A DNA stretch of 64,000 nucleotides from Streptosporangiaceae bacterium (GTDB taxonomy: Bacteria > Actinomycetota > Actinomycetes > Streptosporangiales > Streptosporangiaceae), in NCBI GenBank assembly GCA_025964695.1, contig JAOPYK010000007.1:25864-89863 (forward strand), written 5' to 3'. Shown here one piece after another: positions 8,356 to 15,851 of this stretch. Position 1 is the first letter of the stretch. Every line of letters starts with the position of its first letter. The position numbers and the translations under genes are program-made. The notes beneath the pieces are model-generated. The model saw only the letters and a program-made list of their open reading frames with translations. It had not been told where the DNA came from and made no database searches.

Positions 8356-8994
8356 TCAACGGAGCTGTTCGTTGCCGCCGATGTGCTCGGCGCCCCACTC
8401 GACCAGAGGCCTGAGCCGCCGCCAGGCATCTCGTACCCGCTCGGTCACCCGCGGCCCGTCACGCATCCACGGATCCGCAGGCCAGCCCTGGTGGGCGTGG
8501 AGCGCGCGATGACGCAGCAGTTCCAGCCGCGGATGATCCGCCGGCACGCCCCGCGGCCGGGTCTTGAGTCGTTCTCCCGCAATCTCGCAGCCCTCCGCGC
8601 GCAGCCTCTCGACGATCCCTTCCAGCGCCTTCCCGGTGGCATCGGCGTCCACCGCCGCCCGGTAGCGGGTCAGCTGCTCGGGTGCGGGCGCGTACATCCC
8701 GCCGGCCACCATCAGCCCGTCGCCGTCGAGCTGGAGGTAGAAGCCGCCCCCGGCGTGGCCGCCCTGGTGCTCCTTGTAGGGCGACTTGTCCTTGGCGAAC
8801 CGCACATCTCGGTGCGGCCGGAACATCTTCGCCGGGCCGAACTCGGGCTCGAGCTCGGCGAACAGCGCCGTCATCGGGCCGCGCACCACCGACTCATAGG
8901 TCGCCTTGTGCGCGGTCCAGTAGGTCTTGGAGTTGTCGGCGGCCAAGCCCTCGTAGAACTCGAACGCCTCGTCACCGAATCCGGAGAAGCTCAT
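8356..8994 (-). CDS. DUF2461 family protein (TIGR02453-like)
   Basis: Conserved cytoplasmic protein of unknown function, 212 residues from ATG 8994 (MSFSGFGDEAFEFYEGLAAD). Family hallmarks are visible: FYEGLAADNSKTYW near the start, MFRPHRDVRFAKDKSPYKEH in the middle, then a GGFYLQLDGDGLMVAGGMY strand pair. The longer in-frame extension upstream (to 9024) has no family similarity. It sits between the tRNA genes and a fumarylacetoacetase-family gene with no evident functional link. Confidence 0.85.
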   Translation of the reverse strand: MSFSGFGDEAFEFYEGLAADNSKTYWTAHKATYESVVRGPMTALFAELEPEFGPAKMFRPHRDVRFAKDKSPYKEHQGGHAGGGFYLQLDGDGLMVAGGMYAPAPEQLTRYRAAVDADATGKALEGIVERLRAEGCEIAGERLKTRPRGVPADHPRLELLRHRALHAHQGWPADPWMRDGPRVTERVRDAWRRLRPLVEWGAEHIGGNEQLR

Positions 8995-9040
8995 ACGCCC
9001 GACGATACGACGCCCGTACGACATAAGCCCGCAGACGGGG

Positions 9041-9808
9041 TCAGTCGCGGGCGAGAACCCGGTTGGAGAGGGTGCCGACGGACTCGATCGTCACCGAGAC
9101 CTCGTCGCCGACCTCCATCGGCCCGACGCCCTCGGGAGTGCCGGTGAGGATCACGTCGCCCGGCAGCAGAGTCATCACCTGGCTGATGTACTCGATCAGC
9201 GTCGGGATGGAGTGGATCATCTTCGAGGTGCGTGAGTCCTGCCTGACCTGACCGTTGAGCGAGGTCTGGATGCGCAGATCCGAGGGGTCGACGTCGGTGG
9301 TGATCCACGGCCCGAGCGGGCAGAAGGTGTCGAAGCCCTTCGCCCGCGTGTACTGCACGTCCCGCTTCTGCAGATCGCGTGCGGTCACGTCGTTGGCGCA
9401 GGTGTAGCCGAAGATCACGTCCGCCGCGCGGGCGGCCGGGACCTCACGGCAGAGCCGGCCGATGACGATGGCGAGCTCTCCCTCGTAGTCCACCCTGGAC
9501 GAGAGCTTCTCTGGATAGGCGATCGCCTCCGCGGGCCCGATGACCGCGGTCGACGGCTTCATGAAGATCAGCGGTTCGGCCGGCGGCTCCCCGCCCATCT
9601 CCCGGGCGTGGTCGGCGTAGTTCTTGCCGACGGCGATCACTTTGCTGGGCAGCATCGGCGCCAGCAGCCGTACGTCGGCGAGCGGATATCTGATCCCCGT
9701 GAGCTTGATCTCCCCGAAGGGGTGAGCGGAGATGGCGGAGATCGATTCTTCGTCGTCGATCACCCCGAACGAAACCTCGCCGTCGCTGGCGAACCGCACG
9801 ATACGCAT
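9041..9808 (-). CDS. Fumarylacetoacetate hydrolase-family protein
   Basis: Metal-dependent C-C bond hydrolase or decarboxylase of the FAH superfamily; members include acylpyruvases, oxaloacetate decarboxylases and HpcE-like isomerases. The 255-residue length matches the small single-domain branch. KVIAVGKNYADHAREMG, PLIFMKPSTAVIGP, VDYEGELAIVIGR (acidic metal ligands), FGYTCANDVTARDLQ and ILTGTPEGVGPM are all conserved. It diverges from the VOC-ArsR operon across a 133-base promoter region. No catabolic neighbours fix the substrate, so the activity stays general. Confidence 0.9.
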   Translation of the reverse strand: MRIVRFASDGEVSFGVIDDEESISAISAHPFGEIKLTGIRYPLADVRLLAPMLPSKVIAVGKNYADHAREMGGEPPAEPLIFMKPSTAVIGPAEAIAYPEKLSSRVDYEGELAIVIGRLCREVPAARAADVIFGYTCANDVTARDLQKRDVQYTRAKGFDTFCPLGPWITTDVDPSDLRIQTSLNGQVRQDSRTSKMIHSIPTLIEYISQVMTLLPGDVILTGTPEGVGPMEVGDEVSVTIESVGTLSNRVLARD

Positions 9809-9873
9809 GCCCCGAGCCTAGCCAAGGCGCCTCCGTCGCGTGGCAGCCGGATACCCCTTCCCGCAAATGACAG

Positions 9874-9905
9874 TTGACACTAACGCAAGTGATAACTAAC
9901 GTTAG
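9874..9905 (+). promoter_or_regulatory. Promoter with overlapping palindromic operator for the VOC-ArsR-SRPBCC operon
   Basis: TTGACA (9874-9879) is a perfect -35, followed after 17 bases by TAACGT (9897-9902) as -10. The perfect 10-bp palindrome CTAACGTTAG (9896-9905) covers the -10. A related half, CACTAACGCAAGTG, lies within the spacer. This layout suits repression by the ArsR protein encoded in the operon. Confidence 0.7.
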
Positions 9906-9941
9906 CGACCACTGACGGATATGAGTCAAAGGAGGCCCGTG

Positions 9942-10295
9942 ATGGGCAAGCCGGTCATCTTCTTCGAGTACGTCTCCCCGAAGCCCGAGGAGACGATGAG
10001 CTTCTACTCCGACCTGTTCGACTGGAAGATCGACCACGACGAGGAGCAGCGCTACGGAGTGGTGCAGACCGGTCCCGATGCGGCCGTGATGGGCGGCATC
10101 GGCGCGGCCGAGAAGCCGGGCGACCAGCGCGTGACGGTCTACGCGGGCGTCGACGACGTGCAGGAATACCTCGACAAGGCCGAGAAGCTGGGCGGAAAGA
10201 CCGTGCTGCCGCCCACCGAGATTCCCGGCAACGGCACGATCGCGCTCTTCTCCGACCCGGCCGGCCAGGTCACGGGTCTCTGGAAACCTGCCTGA
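9942..10295 (+). CDS. VOC-superfamily (glyoxalase/bleomycin-resistance fold) protein
   Basis: Small single-unit VOC protein of 117 residues. The start at ATG 9942 (MGKPVIFFEYVSPKPEETMS) is chosen because AAAGGAGG ends 6 bases upstream; an upstream ATG at 9921 would overlap that site. The beta-alpha-beta-beta-beta pattern is visible, with FEYVSPKPEETMSFYSDLFDWKI, YAGVDDVQEYLDKAEKLGG and the closing FSDPAGQVTGLW. Such proteins bind or modify small ligands; enzymatic metal ligands are not obvious. First gene of a three-gene operon with ArsR (8-base gap) and an SRPBCC protein, a pairing seen widely in actinobacteria but of unknown purpose. Confidence 0.85.
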   Translation: MGKPVIFFEYVSPKPEETMSFYSDLFDWKIDHDEEQRYGVVQTGPDAAVMGGIGAAEKPGDQRVTVYAGVDDVQEYLDKAEKLGGKTVLPPTEIPGNGTIALFSDPAGQVTGLWKPA

Positions 10296-10303
10296 CTGAG
10301 ACA

Positions 10304-10651
10304 ATGGCGGCCGTGAACGAGCCCCTGGACGACGCCCTCAAGGCCCTCGCCGAGCCGAGGCGCCGCGCGATCCTGCGTCTGGTGTCACACGAGGAGCTCC
10401 CCGCCGGCCGTATCGCCGAAGAGTTCGAGGTGACCCGCTCGGCCGTCTCCCAGCACCTCCAGGTGCTGAAGGACGCCGGGCTGGTCACCGAACGCCGCGA
10501 CGGCACCCGCCGGCTGTACCGGGCACGCCTGGAGGGCTTGGCGGAGCTGCGCGGCTTCCTCGACCAGATGTGGGGCGACTCCCTGGATCTGGCCCGGCGG
10601 CTCACGGAGGCGGAGCTGGGACTGCCCGCCGATGAGTCCGCCACCGGTTGA
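10304..10651 (+). CDS. ArsR-family winged-helix transcriptional repressor
   Basis: 115-residue regulator with the ArsR helix-turn-helix: LAEPRRRAILRLVSHEELPAG, then EFEVTRSAVSQHLQVLKDAG and the wing LVTERRDGTRRLYRA. It lacks the metal-binding CxC motif of metal sensors, so the signal is probably organic or acts through a partner. It lies between the VOC and SRPBCC genes and most likely binds the palindrome over the operon's -10 (9896-9905). Confidence 0.9.
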   Translation: MAAVNEPLDDALKALAEPRRRAILRLVSHEELPAGRIAEEFEVTRSAVSQHLQVLKDAGLVTERRDGTRRLYRARLEGLAELRGFLDQMWGDSLDLARRLTEAELGLPADESATG

Positions 10652-10732
10652 TCTCGCATGGCCTGACGGATCCGGCGGGGACCTGGCACGATGGGCGGCA
10701 TCGGCGCTCCTACCGCGAGGACCATGCTGCCC

Positions 10733-11263
10733 ATGACCGAGGCGAACACCCGCTCACTGCACGACCCGATCCGTCAGGCGACGACCGTGCGCAGCGGTCG
10801 CGAGCACGCCTTCGAGGTGTTCGTTCGCCGGATCGGCGACTGGTGGCCCACCGAGACCCACTCGCTGGGTCAGGAAAAGGTCGTCGCGGTGCACTTCGAG
10901 GAGGAGCTCGGCGGCCGCGTCTACGAGACCTGGGGCGACGGTCATCAGCGAGAGTGGGGCCGCGTGATCACCTGGGAGCCCCCGGAACGGTTCGCGATCA
11001 CCTGGCAGACGCTGTCCCAGACGACCGAGGTCGAGCTGCGGTTCCGCGAACTCGCCCCCGCCCTGACCCGGGTGGAGGTCGAGCACCGCGGCTGGGAGCG
11101 GCTCCCCGCCGAGGAGGTCATCGCCTGGACGACCCCGCCCAGCGGATACTCCGAAGGCTGGCGGCTCATCCTGGCCCGCTTCGAGAAGGCCGCCACCGAG
11201 TCGGCTACCGAGGTGGCTACGGAGGTGGCTACGGAGTCGGCTATCGAGTCGGCTACGGAGTGA
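10733..11263 (+). CDS. SRPBCC (AHSA1-like) domain protein with a repetitive acidic tail
   Basis: START/Bet v1-type hydrophobic-pocket fold of the AHSA1 subgroup: DPIRQATTVRSGREHAFEVF, WWPTETHSLG, GRVYETWGDGHQREWGRVIT and the helix PPSGYSEGWRLILARFEKAA. ArsR-SRPBCC pairs are common and the SRPBCC member is thought to handle a small ligand. The start is uncertain: 10691, 10724 and 10733 are in frame; 10733 begins MTEANTRSLHDP. The last 22 residues are a 12-base tandem repeat giving ATES/ATEV-type units, not part of the fold. The 3' end overlaps the convergent CBM2 gene by 11 bases. Confidence 0.82.
   Translation: MTEANTRSLHDPIRQATTVRSGREHAFEVFVRRIGDWWPTETHSLGQEKVVAVHFEEELGGRVYETWGDGHQREWGRVITWEPPERFAITWQTLSQTTEVELRFRELAPALTRVEVEHRGWERLPAEEVIAWTTPPSGYSEGWRLILARFEKAATESATEVATEVATESAIESATE
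11195..11260 (+). repeat. 12-bp tandem repeat inside the SRPBCC gene
   Basis: Five and a half copies of a unit close to ACCGAGTCGGCT, variants ACGGAGGTGGCT and ATCGAGTCGGCT, in frame, so copy-number change alters only the tail length. Confidence 0.85.
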
Positions 11264-12230
11264 AGCCGCACTCCCGCCCGCCGAACCGGCAGCCGCGCGG
11301 CAAGGAGGGCACCCCGCCCGCGCCGAACTTCACCACGAACGTGCCGCCGGGCGGGATCGAGCCGGTCAATGGGTCGTTCCGGATGATCACCTGGGAACCG
11401 GCCTGCACGAGCACGCCGCCCCAGACCATCCTGACCTGGGCGCCCGGGTAGCTGAAGGACAGTTCCCAGGCGGACAGCGGTACGGACGTCCGGTTGGTGA
11501 CCGTGACGACGCCTTCGAAGTAACCCTGGTCCTGTTGTACGGTCCGGTACGGCATCCCGAGGCCGTTCGGCGGCACTCCACCGGCGGGCGCGCCCCCAGC
11601 GGGAACGCCTCCGGACTGCGCCGGGGCGGTGGAGTTCCCTGGCCCGGGCGAGGCAGGGGCCGCCTGCGGCGGAGCACTCGACCCCGTACCCCCGCCGGGT
11701 GCCGACACCTGGGGTGCCGGGATTCCGCCCGGTGACGGCTGCACCGTGGAAGAAGCGCCCGGAGCGGCCGGGGCGGAGGCCGTCACCGCCGCCACCGGGC
11801 GCTTGCCGCCGCCTCCCGGCCACAGCAGCGCGGCCACCGCGCCCGCCGCCACCACGGCGATGGCGGCGGCGAACGCGAGCAGCGTCACCCCGCGCCTGCC
11901 GTTCCCGCGCGGCCGGGCGGGCGATGGTGGCCCAGTGGGTACGAAGCCGCCCGGAGGCTGGAATGGCGGCAGGGGACTCTGGTGGGTGACCTCCTCCGCC
12001 GACGGAACGTCCGGGATGGCCCAGATGGCCGCCGGGGCCACCGGCGCGGTGAACTCGGAGGTCTTCGGCCAGGGGGCGGCAGCCGCGATGGGCAGCGGCA
12101 CCCGGTCGGTGGCGTCTTCCGGACCCGCCTGCGGAAAGTCCGCGGCGGTGTCCCCAGCGGGGGCGGACGCCTTCTCCGGGAGCGCGATATCGGTGGTCGG
12201 CTCGTGATCCGGAACGTCCGAAGCGTTCAA
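11253..12230 (-). CDS. Membrane-anchored protein with C-terminal CBM2-like (cellulose-binding-type) domain
   Basis: 325 residues in four parts: a Pro/Ala-rich cytoplasmic region (1-110), one membrane helix GVTLLAFAAAIAVVAAGAVAA (about 113-136) after a basic PRGNGRRG, a long Pro/Gly/Ser/Ala linker (137-235), and a beta-sandwich of about 90 residues. The last starts GYFEGVVTVTNRTSVPLSAW, includes LSFSYPGAQVRMVWGGVLVQ and ends with RGCRFGGRECGF, the pattern of CBM family 2 (VTVTN, W-L-F, Cys near the end). There is no catalytic domain. Type II topology would display the module outside the membrane. It may tether cells to polysaccharide or bind wall glycan; both are inference. Confidence 0.72.
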   Translation of the reverse strand: MNASDVPDHEPTTDIALPEKASAPAGDTAADFPQAGPEDATDRVPLPIAAAAPWPKTSEFTAPVAPAAIWAIPDVPSAEEVTHQSPLPPFQPPGGFVPTGPPSPARPRGNGRRGVTLLAFAAAIAVVAAGAVAALLWPGGGGKRPVAAVTASAPAAPGASSTVQPSPGGIPAPQVSAPGGGTGSSAPPQAAPASPGPGNSTAPAQSGGVPAGGAPAGGVPPNGLGMPYRTVQQDQGYFEGVVTVTNRTSVPLSAWELSFSYPGAQVRMVWGGVLVQAGSQVIIRNDPLTGSIPPGGTFVVKFGAGGVPSLPRGCRFGGRECGFTP

Positions 12231-12316
12231 CTCATCACCTTCTAGGGCGGTTACAGAGCTACGTCACTCAGTCCGACGCCGGAGAGGGTGGTGAAGTTCG
12301 GCCGATCTGCCGTGGA

Positions 12317-12691
12317 TCAGGCGACGCTGAGCGGCTCGATCGCCCGCCGGGCGGCCAGCCGCTGCTGACGGTTGAGCAGATCGGTGATGAGCTCGACGGC
12401 GTCCGGGCTGGTCTTCACCTCGGAGAGCCAGCGGGTCGCCTCGGCCAGCAGCATCTCGGGCGACTGCTTGGCCTTCGTGCCCTGCTCGTCCGCCAGACGG
12501 CCCAGCACCCTACCGAGGCGGAGCGCCGCGTCGGGGAAGTCGGCCTCGGCCGCACGGCGGAACCAGTGCGCCGCGCACTCCAGGTCCCCTTCGCCCTCGC
12601 ACCATAGGCCCAGCTCGTACGCCGCACGTGCCTGTGAACCGGCGGCAGGACGGCCCACGGACCCGGGGCTCCAGCGACGTCGGACAGGCAT
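12317..12691 (-). CDS. Sel1/TPR-like helical repeat protein, unknown function
   Basis: 124-residue protein. ARAAYELGLWCEGEGDLECA and AAHWFRRAAEADFPDAALRLG form one or two Sel1-type helix pairs, usually involved in protein contacts. ATG 12691 follows GGAG with 7-base spacing. The first 18 residues are Arg/Pro-rich and may be unstructured. Same direction as the CBM2 gene, 86 bases upstream of it, so they may share a transcript. Confidence 0.65.
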   Translation of the reverse strand: MPVRRRWSPGSVGRPAAGSQARAAYELGLWCEGEGDLECAAHWFRRAAEADFPDAALRLGRVLGRLADEQGTKAKQSPEMLLAEATRWLSEVKTSPDAVELITDLLNRQQRLAARRAIEPLSVA

Positions 12692-13129
12692 TCGATCACT
12701 CCGGTTTACATGGGACAGGACACGGGCCCTCGGGCGTTAGCGGAGACACCTGGTCGCCCGCGGCGGCGTGAAGCCGTAGACACATATCGTGGCGATCGCG
12801 ACGGCATCCCGCCACCTATTTGGTGGCGTTTTACTAACTTTCTGGGTAGTCGAACCATTACGTATGGTTATAAGATCCCCAGCGAGCTGCGATCATCTCA
12901 CTGTGTGACGGGAAAAGATGACCGCCTAGCCATAATCGTAGGGCCACCGCGCGCTGAACGCCATTCCAGTTCCAGGTCGCCAATTGACGTCTTTAATGCC
13001 GTAAAAGGTGGGCTCTTACAGCCCCGGTGGCGTGCCCCGCCGGGATCGATGGGCGCATGCCGTCCGGCGCGAGGGGGAACGGGCGGGCGTGGCTGAGAAG
13101 ATCCTGACGAGGGGCCGCGTACCGTGAGA
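12692..13129. other. Long intergenic region upstream of the Sel1-like and ABM genes
   Basis: Divergent promoter region with unusually AT-rich stretches for this genome (about 12815-12880 and 12970-13020). Apart from the motif at 12846-12873 I see no gene; a minus-strand frame (12898-13146) lacks codon bias and a ribosome site. Confidence 0.45.
12846..12873 (-). promoter_or_regulatory. Putative regulator site, shared motif copy 1
   Basis: GTAGTCGAA followed by AACCAT-TACGT-ATGGTT, a 6-bp-arm inverted repeat. A similar arrangement (GTAGTCGAA, AT, CG and TGGT at the same spacing) occurs at 37476-37500. Both copies lie about 150 bases upstream of a minus-strand gene. Confidence 0.35.
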
Positions 13130-13167
13130 ACCCTTGTCAGGGTCACGTTCTACAAGAGGAGATGTGT

Positions 13168-13536
13168 GTGTCTTCGGTGGTGAAAATCAACGTGCTGACC
13201 GTGAGCACCGAGATGCGTGAGGAGCTCGAGCGCCGCTTCGCCGGCCGAGCCGGTCTGGTGGAGTCCGCCGATGGCTTCGAGCACTTCGAGCTGCTACGCC
13301 CGGTGGACGGCACCGACCGTTACATGGTCTACACCCGCTGGCGCAGCGAGGAGGACTTCCAGCGCTGGACCGAGAGCCAGTCCTTCGCCAAGGGCCACGC
13401 GAAGGCCGCCGCCGATGCCCAGGCGTCCCGTGGGGAAGGCCCCCAGACCGGCCATGGGCACGGCCACGGCGGCCCCGCGGCCACCGGGGCCGAACTGTGG
13501 TCCTTCGAGGTCGTACAGTCCGCCGACCGAGGGTAG
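13168..13536 (+). CDS. Antibiotic-biosynthesis-monooxygenase (ABM) domain protein
   Basis: Dimeric alpha-beta barrel fold of the ABM/IsdG group, 122 residues: VKINVLTVSTEMREELERRF, then ESADGFEHFELLRPVDGTDRY and VYTRWRSEEDFQRWTESQSF. Some relatives are haem-degrading monooxygenases. A His-Gly run GHGHGHGG near the C-terminus may bind metal. GTG 13168 is preferred because AAGAGGAG ends 6 bases upstream; the ATG at 13162 directly abuts that site. An inverted repeat ACCCT-TGTC-AGGGT (13130-13143) about 25 bases upstream may be an operator. Haem versus quinone-like substrate cannot be decided. Confidence 0.78.
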   Translation: MSSVVKINVLTVSTEMREELERRFAGRAGLVESADGFEHFELLRPVDGTDRYMVYTRWRSEEDFQRWTESQSFAKGHAKAAADAQASRGEGPQTGHGHGHGGPAATGAELWSFEVVQSADRG

Positions 13537-13622
13537 TCACCCCCGGAGCGGCAACCGGTGCGGGGCTGGAGCCGAGGGATTCCGTCGGTGAGAGCCGGCG
13601 GAACGCCCCGGTCCGGCGAGGA

Positions 13623-13904
13623 TCAGTCGGCGACCAGGTCCTGGTATTCGGGGTGCTTGTCGATGTACGCCTTGATGAAGGGGCAGAGCGGCACGGCCAC
13701 CCGCCCGGCGGACCGGACGTCGTCCAGGGCGCCCCGGGCGAGCCGGCCGCCCAGCCCCTGTCCCTCGTAGGCGGGGTCGATCTCGGTGTGGGTGAAGATC
13801 ACCCGCTCGTTCCGCAGCCGGTACTCCGCGAATCCGCCGAGCGAACCGTCCACGTCGATCTCGTAGCGGTTCTCCGCCACGTTGTTCGTGATCTTCGTGC
13901 TCAT
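13623..13904 (-). CDS. Small GNAT-family N-acetyltransferase (YjdJ-like)
   Basis: 93-residue minimal GNAT of the type often annotated YjdJ: NRYEIDVDGSLGGFAEYRLR, HTEIDPAYEGQGLGGRLARG (acetyl-CoA pyrophosphate loop QGLGGRLA) and CPFIKAYIDKHPEYQDLV at the end. Start ATG 13904 (MSTKITNNVAENRY); an upstream extension to 14057 is antisense-like sequence without similarity. It lies downstream of cimA, same strand, 44 bases apart. Substrate unknown. Confidence 0.85.
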   Translation of the reverse strand: MSTKITNNVAENRYEIDVDGSLGGFAEYRLRNERVIFTHTEIDPAYEGQGLGGRLARGALDDVRSAGRVAVPLCPFIKAYIDKHPEYQDLVAD

Positions 13905-13948
13905 ACTCGTAGTAATGCCCCTGTACAGGAGAAGATTCCCCCGGGACG

Positions 13949-15529
13949 TCATTGTCCGGTGTCGTAGCCGGCCCGGAGCAGCGAGTAGGTCACCGCCTCC
14001 TCCAGCGCCTGCCAGGAGGCCGCGATGACGTTCTCCGCGACACCGACCGTGCCCCACTCCCCGCGGCCGTCACTGGACTCGATGAGCACCCGGGTGCTGG
14101 CTCCGGTACCGTGCGAGCCCTCCAGGATCCGGACCTTGTAGTCGATCAGCTCCAGCTTGGCCAGCTCCGGATACAGCCGCTCCAAGGCGATGCGCAGCGC
14201 GGTGTCCAGGGCGTTGACCGGGCCGTTGCCCTCACCGGTGGCGACGATCCGCTCGCCCTTGGCGTGCAGCTTGACGGTCGCCTCGCTGACCATCACGCCG
14301 TCCGGTCGCCGCTCGACGATGGTGCGCCACGACTCGACCTGGAAGTAGGTGGTCCGGTCGCCGAACAGCTCGCCGCGCAGCAGAAGCTCGAAGGACGCAT
14401 CGGCGGCCTCGAAGGTGTACCCCTCGGCCTCCAGCTCCTTGACCTTGTCGACGACCTCCTTGGCCTTCTGCCCCGAAAGGTCGTATCCGAGCTCCTTACC
14501 CTTGAGCTCGACCGATGCCCGGCCGGACATGCTGGAGACCAGCATCCGCATGTCGTTGCCGACTCGCATCGGGTCGATGTGCTGGTAGAGGTCCGGGTCT
14601 ACCTTCACCGCGGAGGCGTGCAGCCCCGCCTTGTGCGCGAACGCCGAGACGCCGACATAGGGCTGCTGCGAGCTGGGCGTGACGTTGGTGATCTCGGAGA
14701 CCGCGTGCGCGATGCGGGTCATCTCGGCCAGCTGACCCTCGGTGACCACCTGCAGGCCCCGCTTGAGCTGCAGGTTGCCCACCACGGTGAACAGGTTGGC
14801 GTTGCCGCTGCGCTCGCCGTAGCCGTTCGCGCAGCCCTGCACATGGGTGGCGCCGGCCTTGACCGCGGCGAGGCTGTTGGCCACCGCGCAGCCGGAGTCG
14901 TCGTGGCAGTGGATGCCGACTCTCGCGCCGAGCGAGACCACGTCGTTGACGACGTCGGCCAGCTCGTCGGGCAGCATGCCGCCGTTGGTGTCGCACAGGG
15001 CGATCACGTCGGCGCCGGCCTCCGTCGCGGTCCGTACGACCTCCACCGCGTAGGCAGGATTGGCCTTGTAACCGTCGAAGAAGTGCTCGGCGTCCAGGAA
15101 GACCCGCTGCCCCTCCGCCCGCAGATGGGAGACCGTGTCGCGGATCATCGCGAGGTTCTCCTCGAGCGTGGTGCGCAGAGCCAACTCCACGTGCCGGTCG
15201 TGGCTCTTGGCCACCAGAGTCACGACCGGCGCGCCGGAATCGCGCAGGGCGGCCACCAGAGGGTCGTCGGCGGCCTTCGCACCGGCCCGGCGGGTCGCGC
15301 CGAACGCGGTGAGCTGTGCGTGCTTCAGGTCGAGCTCGGTCCGAGCCAACGCGAAGAATTCGGTGTCCCGGGGATTTGCGCCAGGCCAGCCGCCCTCGAT
15401 GAAGCCCACGCCCAGCTCGTCGAGGTGCCGCGCGATGGCCAGTTTGTCGGCCACACTCAGGTTGAGTCCCTCCTGCTGGGACCCATCGCGCAGCGTCGTG
15501 TCATAGACGTGGAAGCGGTCGTCGAGCAT
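13949..15529 (-). CDS. cimA: (R)-citramalate synthase
   Basis: Condenses pyruvate and acetyl-CoA to citramalate, the threonine-independent route to 2-oxobutyrate and isoleucine. 526 residues: HMGL-like TIM barrel with the signature DTTLRDGSQQEGL, metal ligands in GIHCHDDSGCAVANSL, a linker, and a C-terminal LeuA-type allosteric domain (about 390-520). The two-part length fits the CimA/2-isopropylmalate synthase-related type rather than homocitrate synthase. ATG 15529 (MLDDRFHVYDTT) follows GGAGGAG with a 6-base gap; an ATG five codons earlier contains the site itself. The upstream leader and terminator (15592-15683) indicate attenuation by isoleucine supply. Confidence 0.93.
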   Translation of the reverse strand: MLDDRFHVYDTTLRDGSQQEGLNLSVADKLAIARHLDELGVGFIEGGWPGANPRDTEFFALARTELDLKHAQLTAFGATRRAGAKAADDPLVAALRDSGAPVVTLVAKSHDRHVELALRTTLEENLAMIRDTVSHLRAEGQRVFLDAEHFFDGYKANPAYAVEVVRTATEAGADVIALCDTNGGMLPDELADVVNDVVSLGARVGIHCHDDSGCAVANSLAAVKAGATHVQGCANGYGERSGNANLFTVVGNLQLKRGLQVVTEGQLAEMTRIAHAVSEITNVTPSSQQPYVGVSAFAHKAGLHASAVKVDPDLYQHIDPMRVGNDMRMLVSSMSGRASVELKGKELGYDLSGQKAKEVVDKVKELEAEGYTFEAADASFELLLRGELFGDRTTYFQVESWRTIVERRPDGVMVSEATVKLHAKGERIVATGEGNGPVNALDTALRIALERLYPELAKLELIDYKVRILEGSHGTGASTRVLIESSDGRGEWGTVGVAENVIAASWQALEEAVTYSLLRAGYDTGQ

Positions 15530-15591
15530 CGAGCTCTCCTCCATACGGGGTGACGCGCCATCGGATAAGGACCGGAAAAGACCGGAAAAGC

Positions 15592-15619
15592 AAAAGACCC
15601 CTCACGGACGTGAGAGGTC
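15592..15619 (-). terminator. Attenuator terminator of cimA
   Basis: GACCCCTCAC and GTGAGAGGTC pair around a GGAC loop with one mismatch; on the minus strand the stem is followed by TTTTGCTTTT. It lies 63 bases before the cimA start and 22 bases after the leader peptide stop. Confidence 0.8.
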
Positions 15620-15641
15620 TGCGCGCCGGCGGTGTCCTTGA

Positions 15642-15683
15642 TCAGCCGACGCGCCCGCCGATAATCATCGAAGCGTGGCGCAT
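15642..15683 (-). CDS. cimA leader peptide
   Basis: Thirteen codons encode MRHASMIIGGRVG followed by TGA. Adjacent isoleucine codons and the GxRVG ending resemble actinobacterial ilvB leader peptides. Ribosome stalling at Ile-Ile when charged tRNA-Ile is short would prevent the downstream terminator from forming. An in-frame ATG at 15704 would give a 20-residue form beginning MWHTEFV. Confidence 0.68.
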   Translation of the reverse strand: MRHASMIIGGRVG

Positions 15684-15785
15684 AACGAACTCAGTGTGCC
15701 ACATCAGAAACACACCCGTCACTTCGGTCTCGGCATCCGAGACATCCTTTACCGTGATCTTGCCGGCCGAGGGGCCGGCCGCCCA

Positions 15786-15825
15786 GGGACGCCCTGCCCA
15801 TCCTCTGACGAGGTGAGGGCGTCCC
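15786..15825 (-). terminator. Terminator downstream of ilvE
   Basis: GGGACGCCCT and AGGGCGTCCC, perfect 10-bp arms with a 20-base loop, beginning 27 bases past the ilvE stop. No T-run, as is usual for actinobacteria. Confidence 0.65.
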
Positions 15826-15851
15826 CGCGGCCCGGAAACGAACGGTGCGGA

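Noticed and set aside
11195..11260. CRISPR-like short repeats
   Set aside because: Units are 12 bp without spacers and lie in frame inside a coding gene. The repeats at 20202-20249 are the same type. No cas gene is present.
12898..13146. Minus-strand small frame between the Sel1-like and ABM genes
   Set aside because: Crosses the ABM promoter region, has poor codon bias and no ribosome site.
9942..13536. Specialised-metabolite cluster suggested by VOC, SRPBCC and ABM genes
   Set aside because: No synthase, carrier protein, tailoring set or pathway regulator is present; these are common stand-alone small folds.
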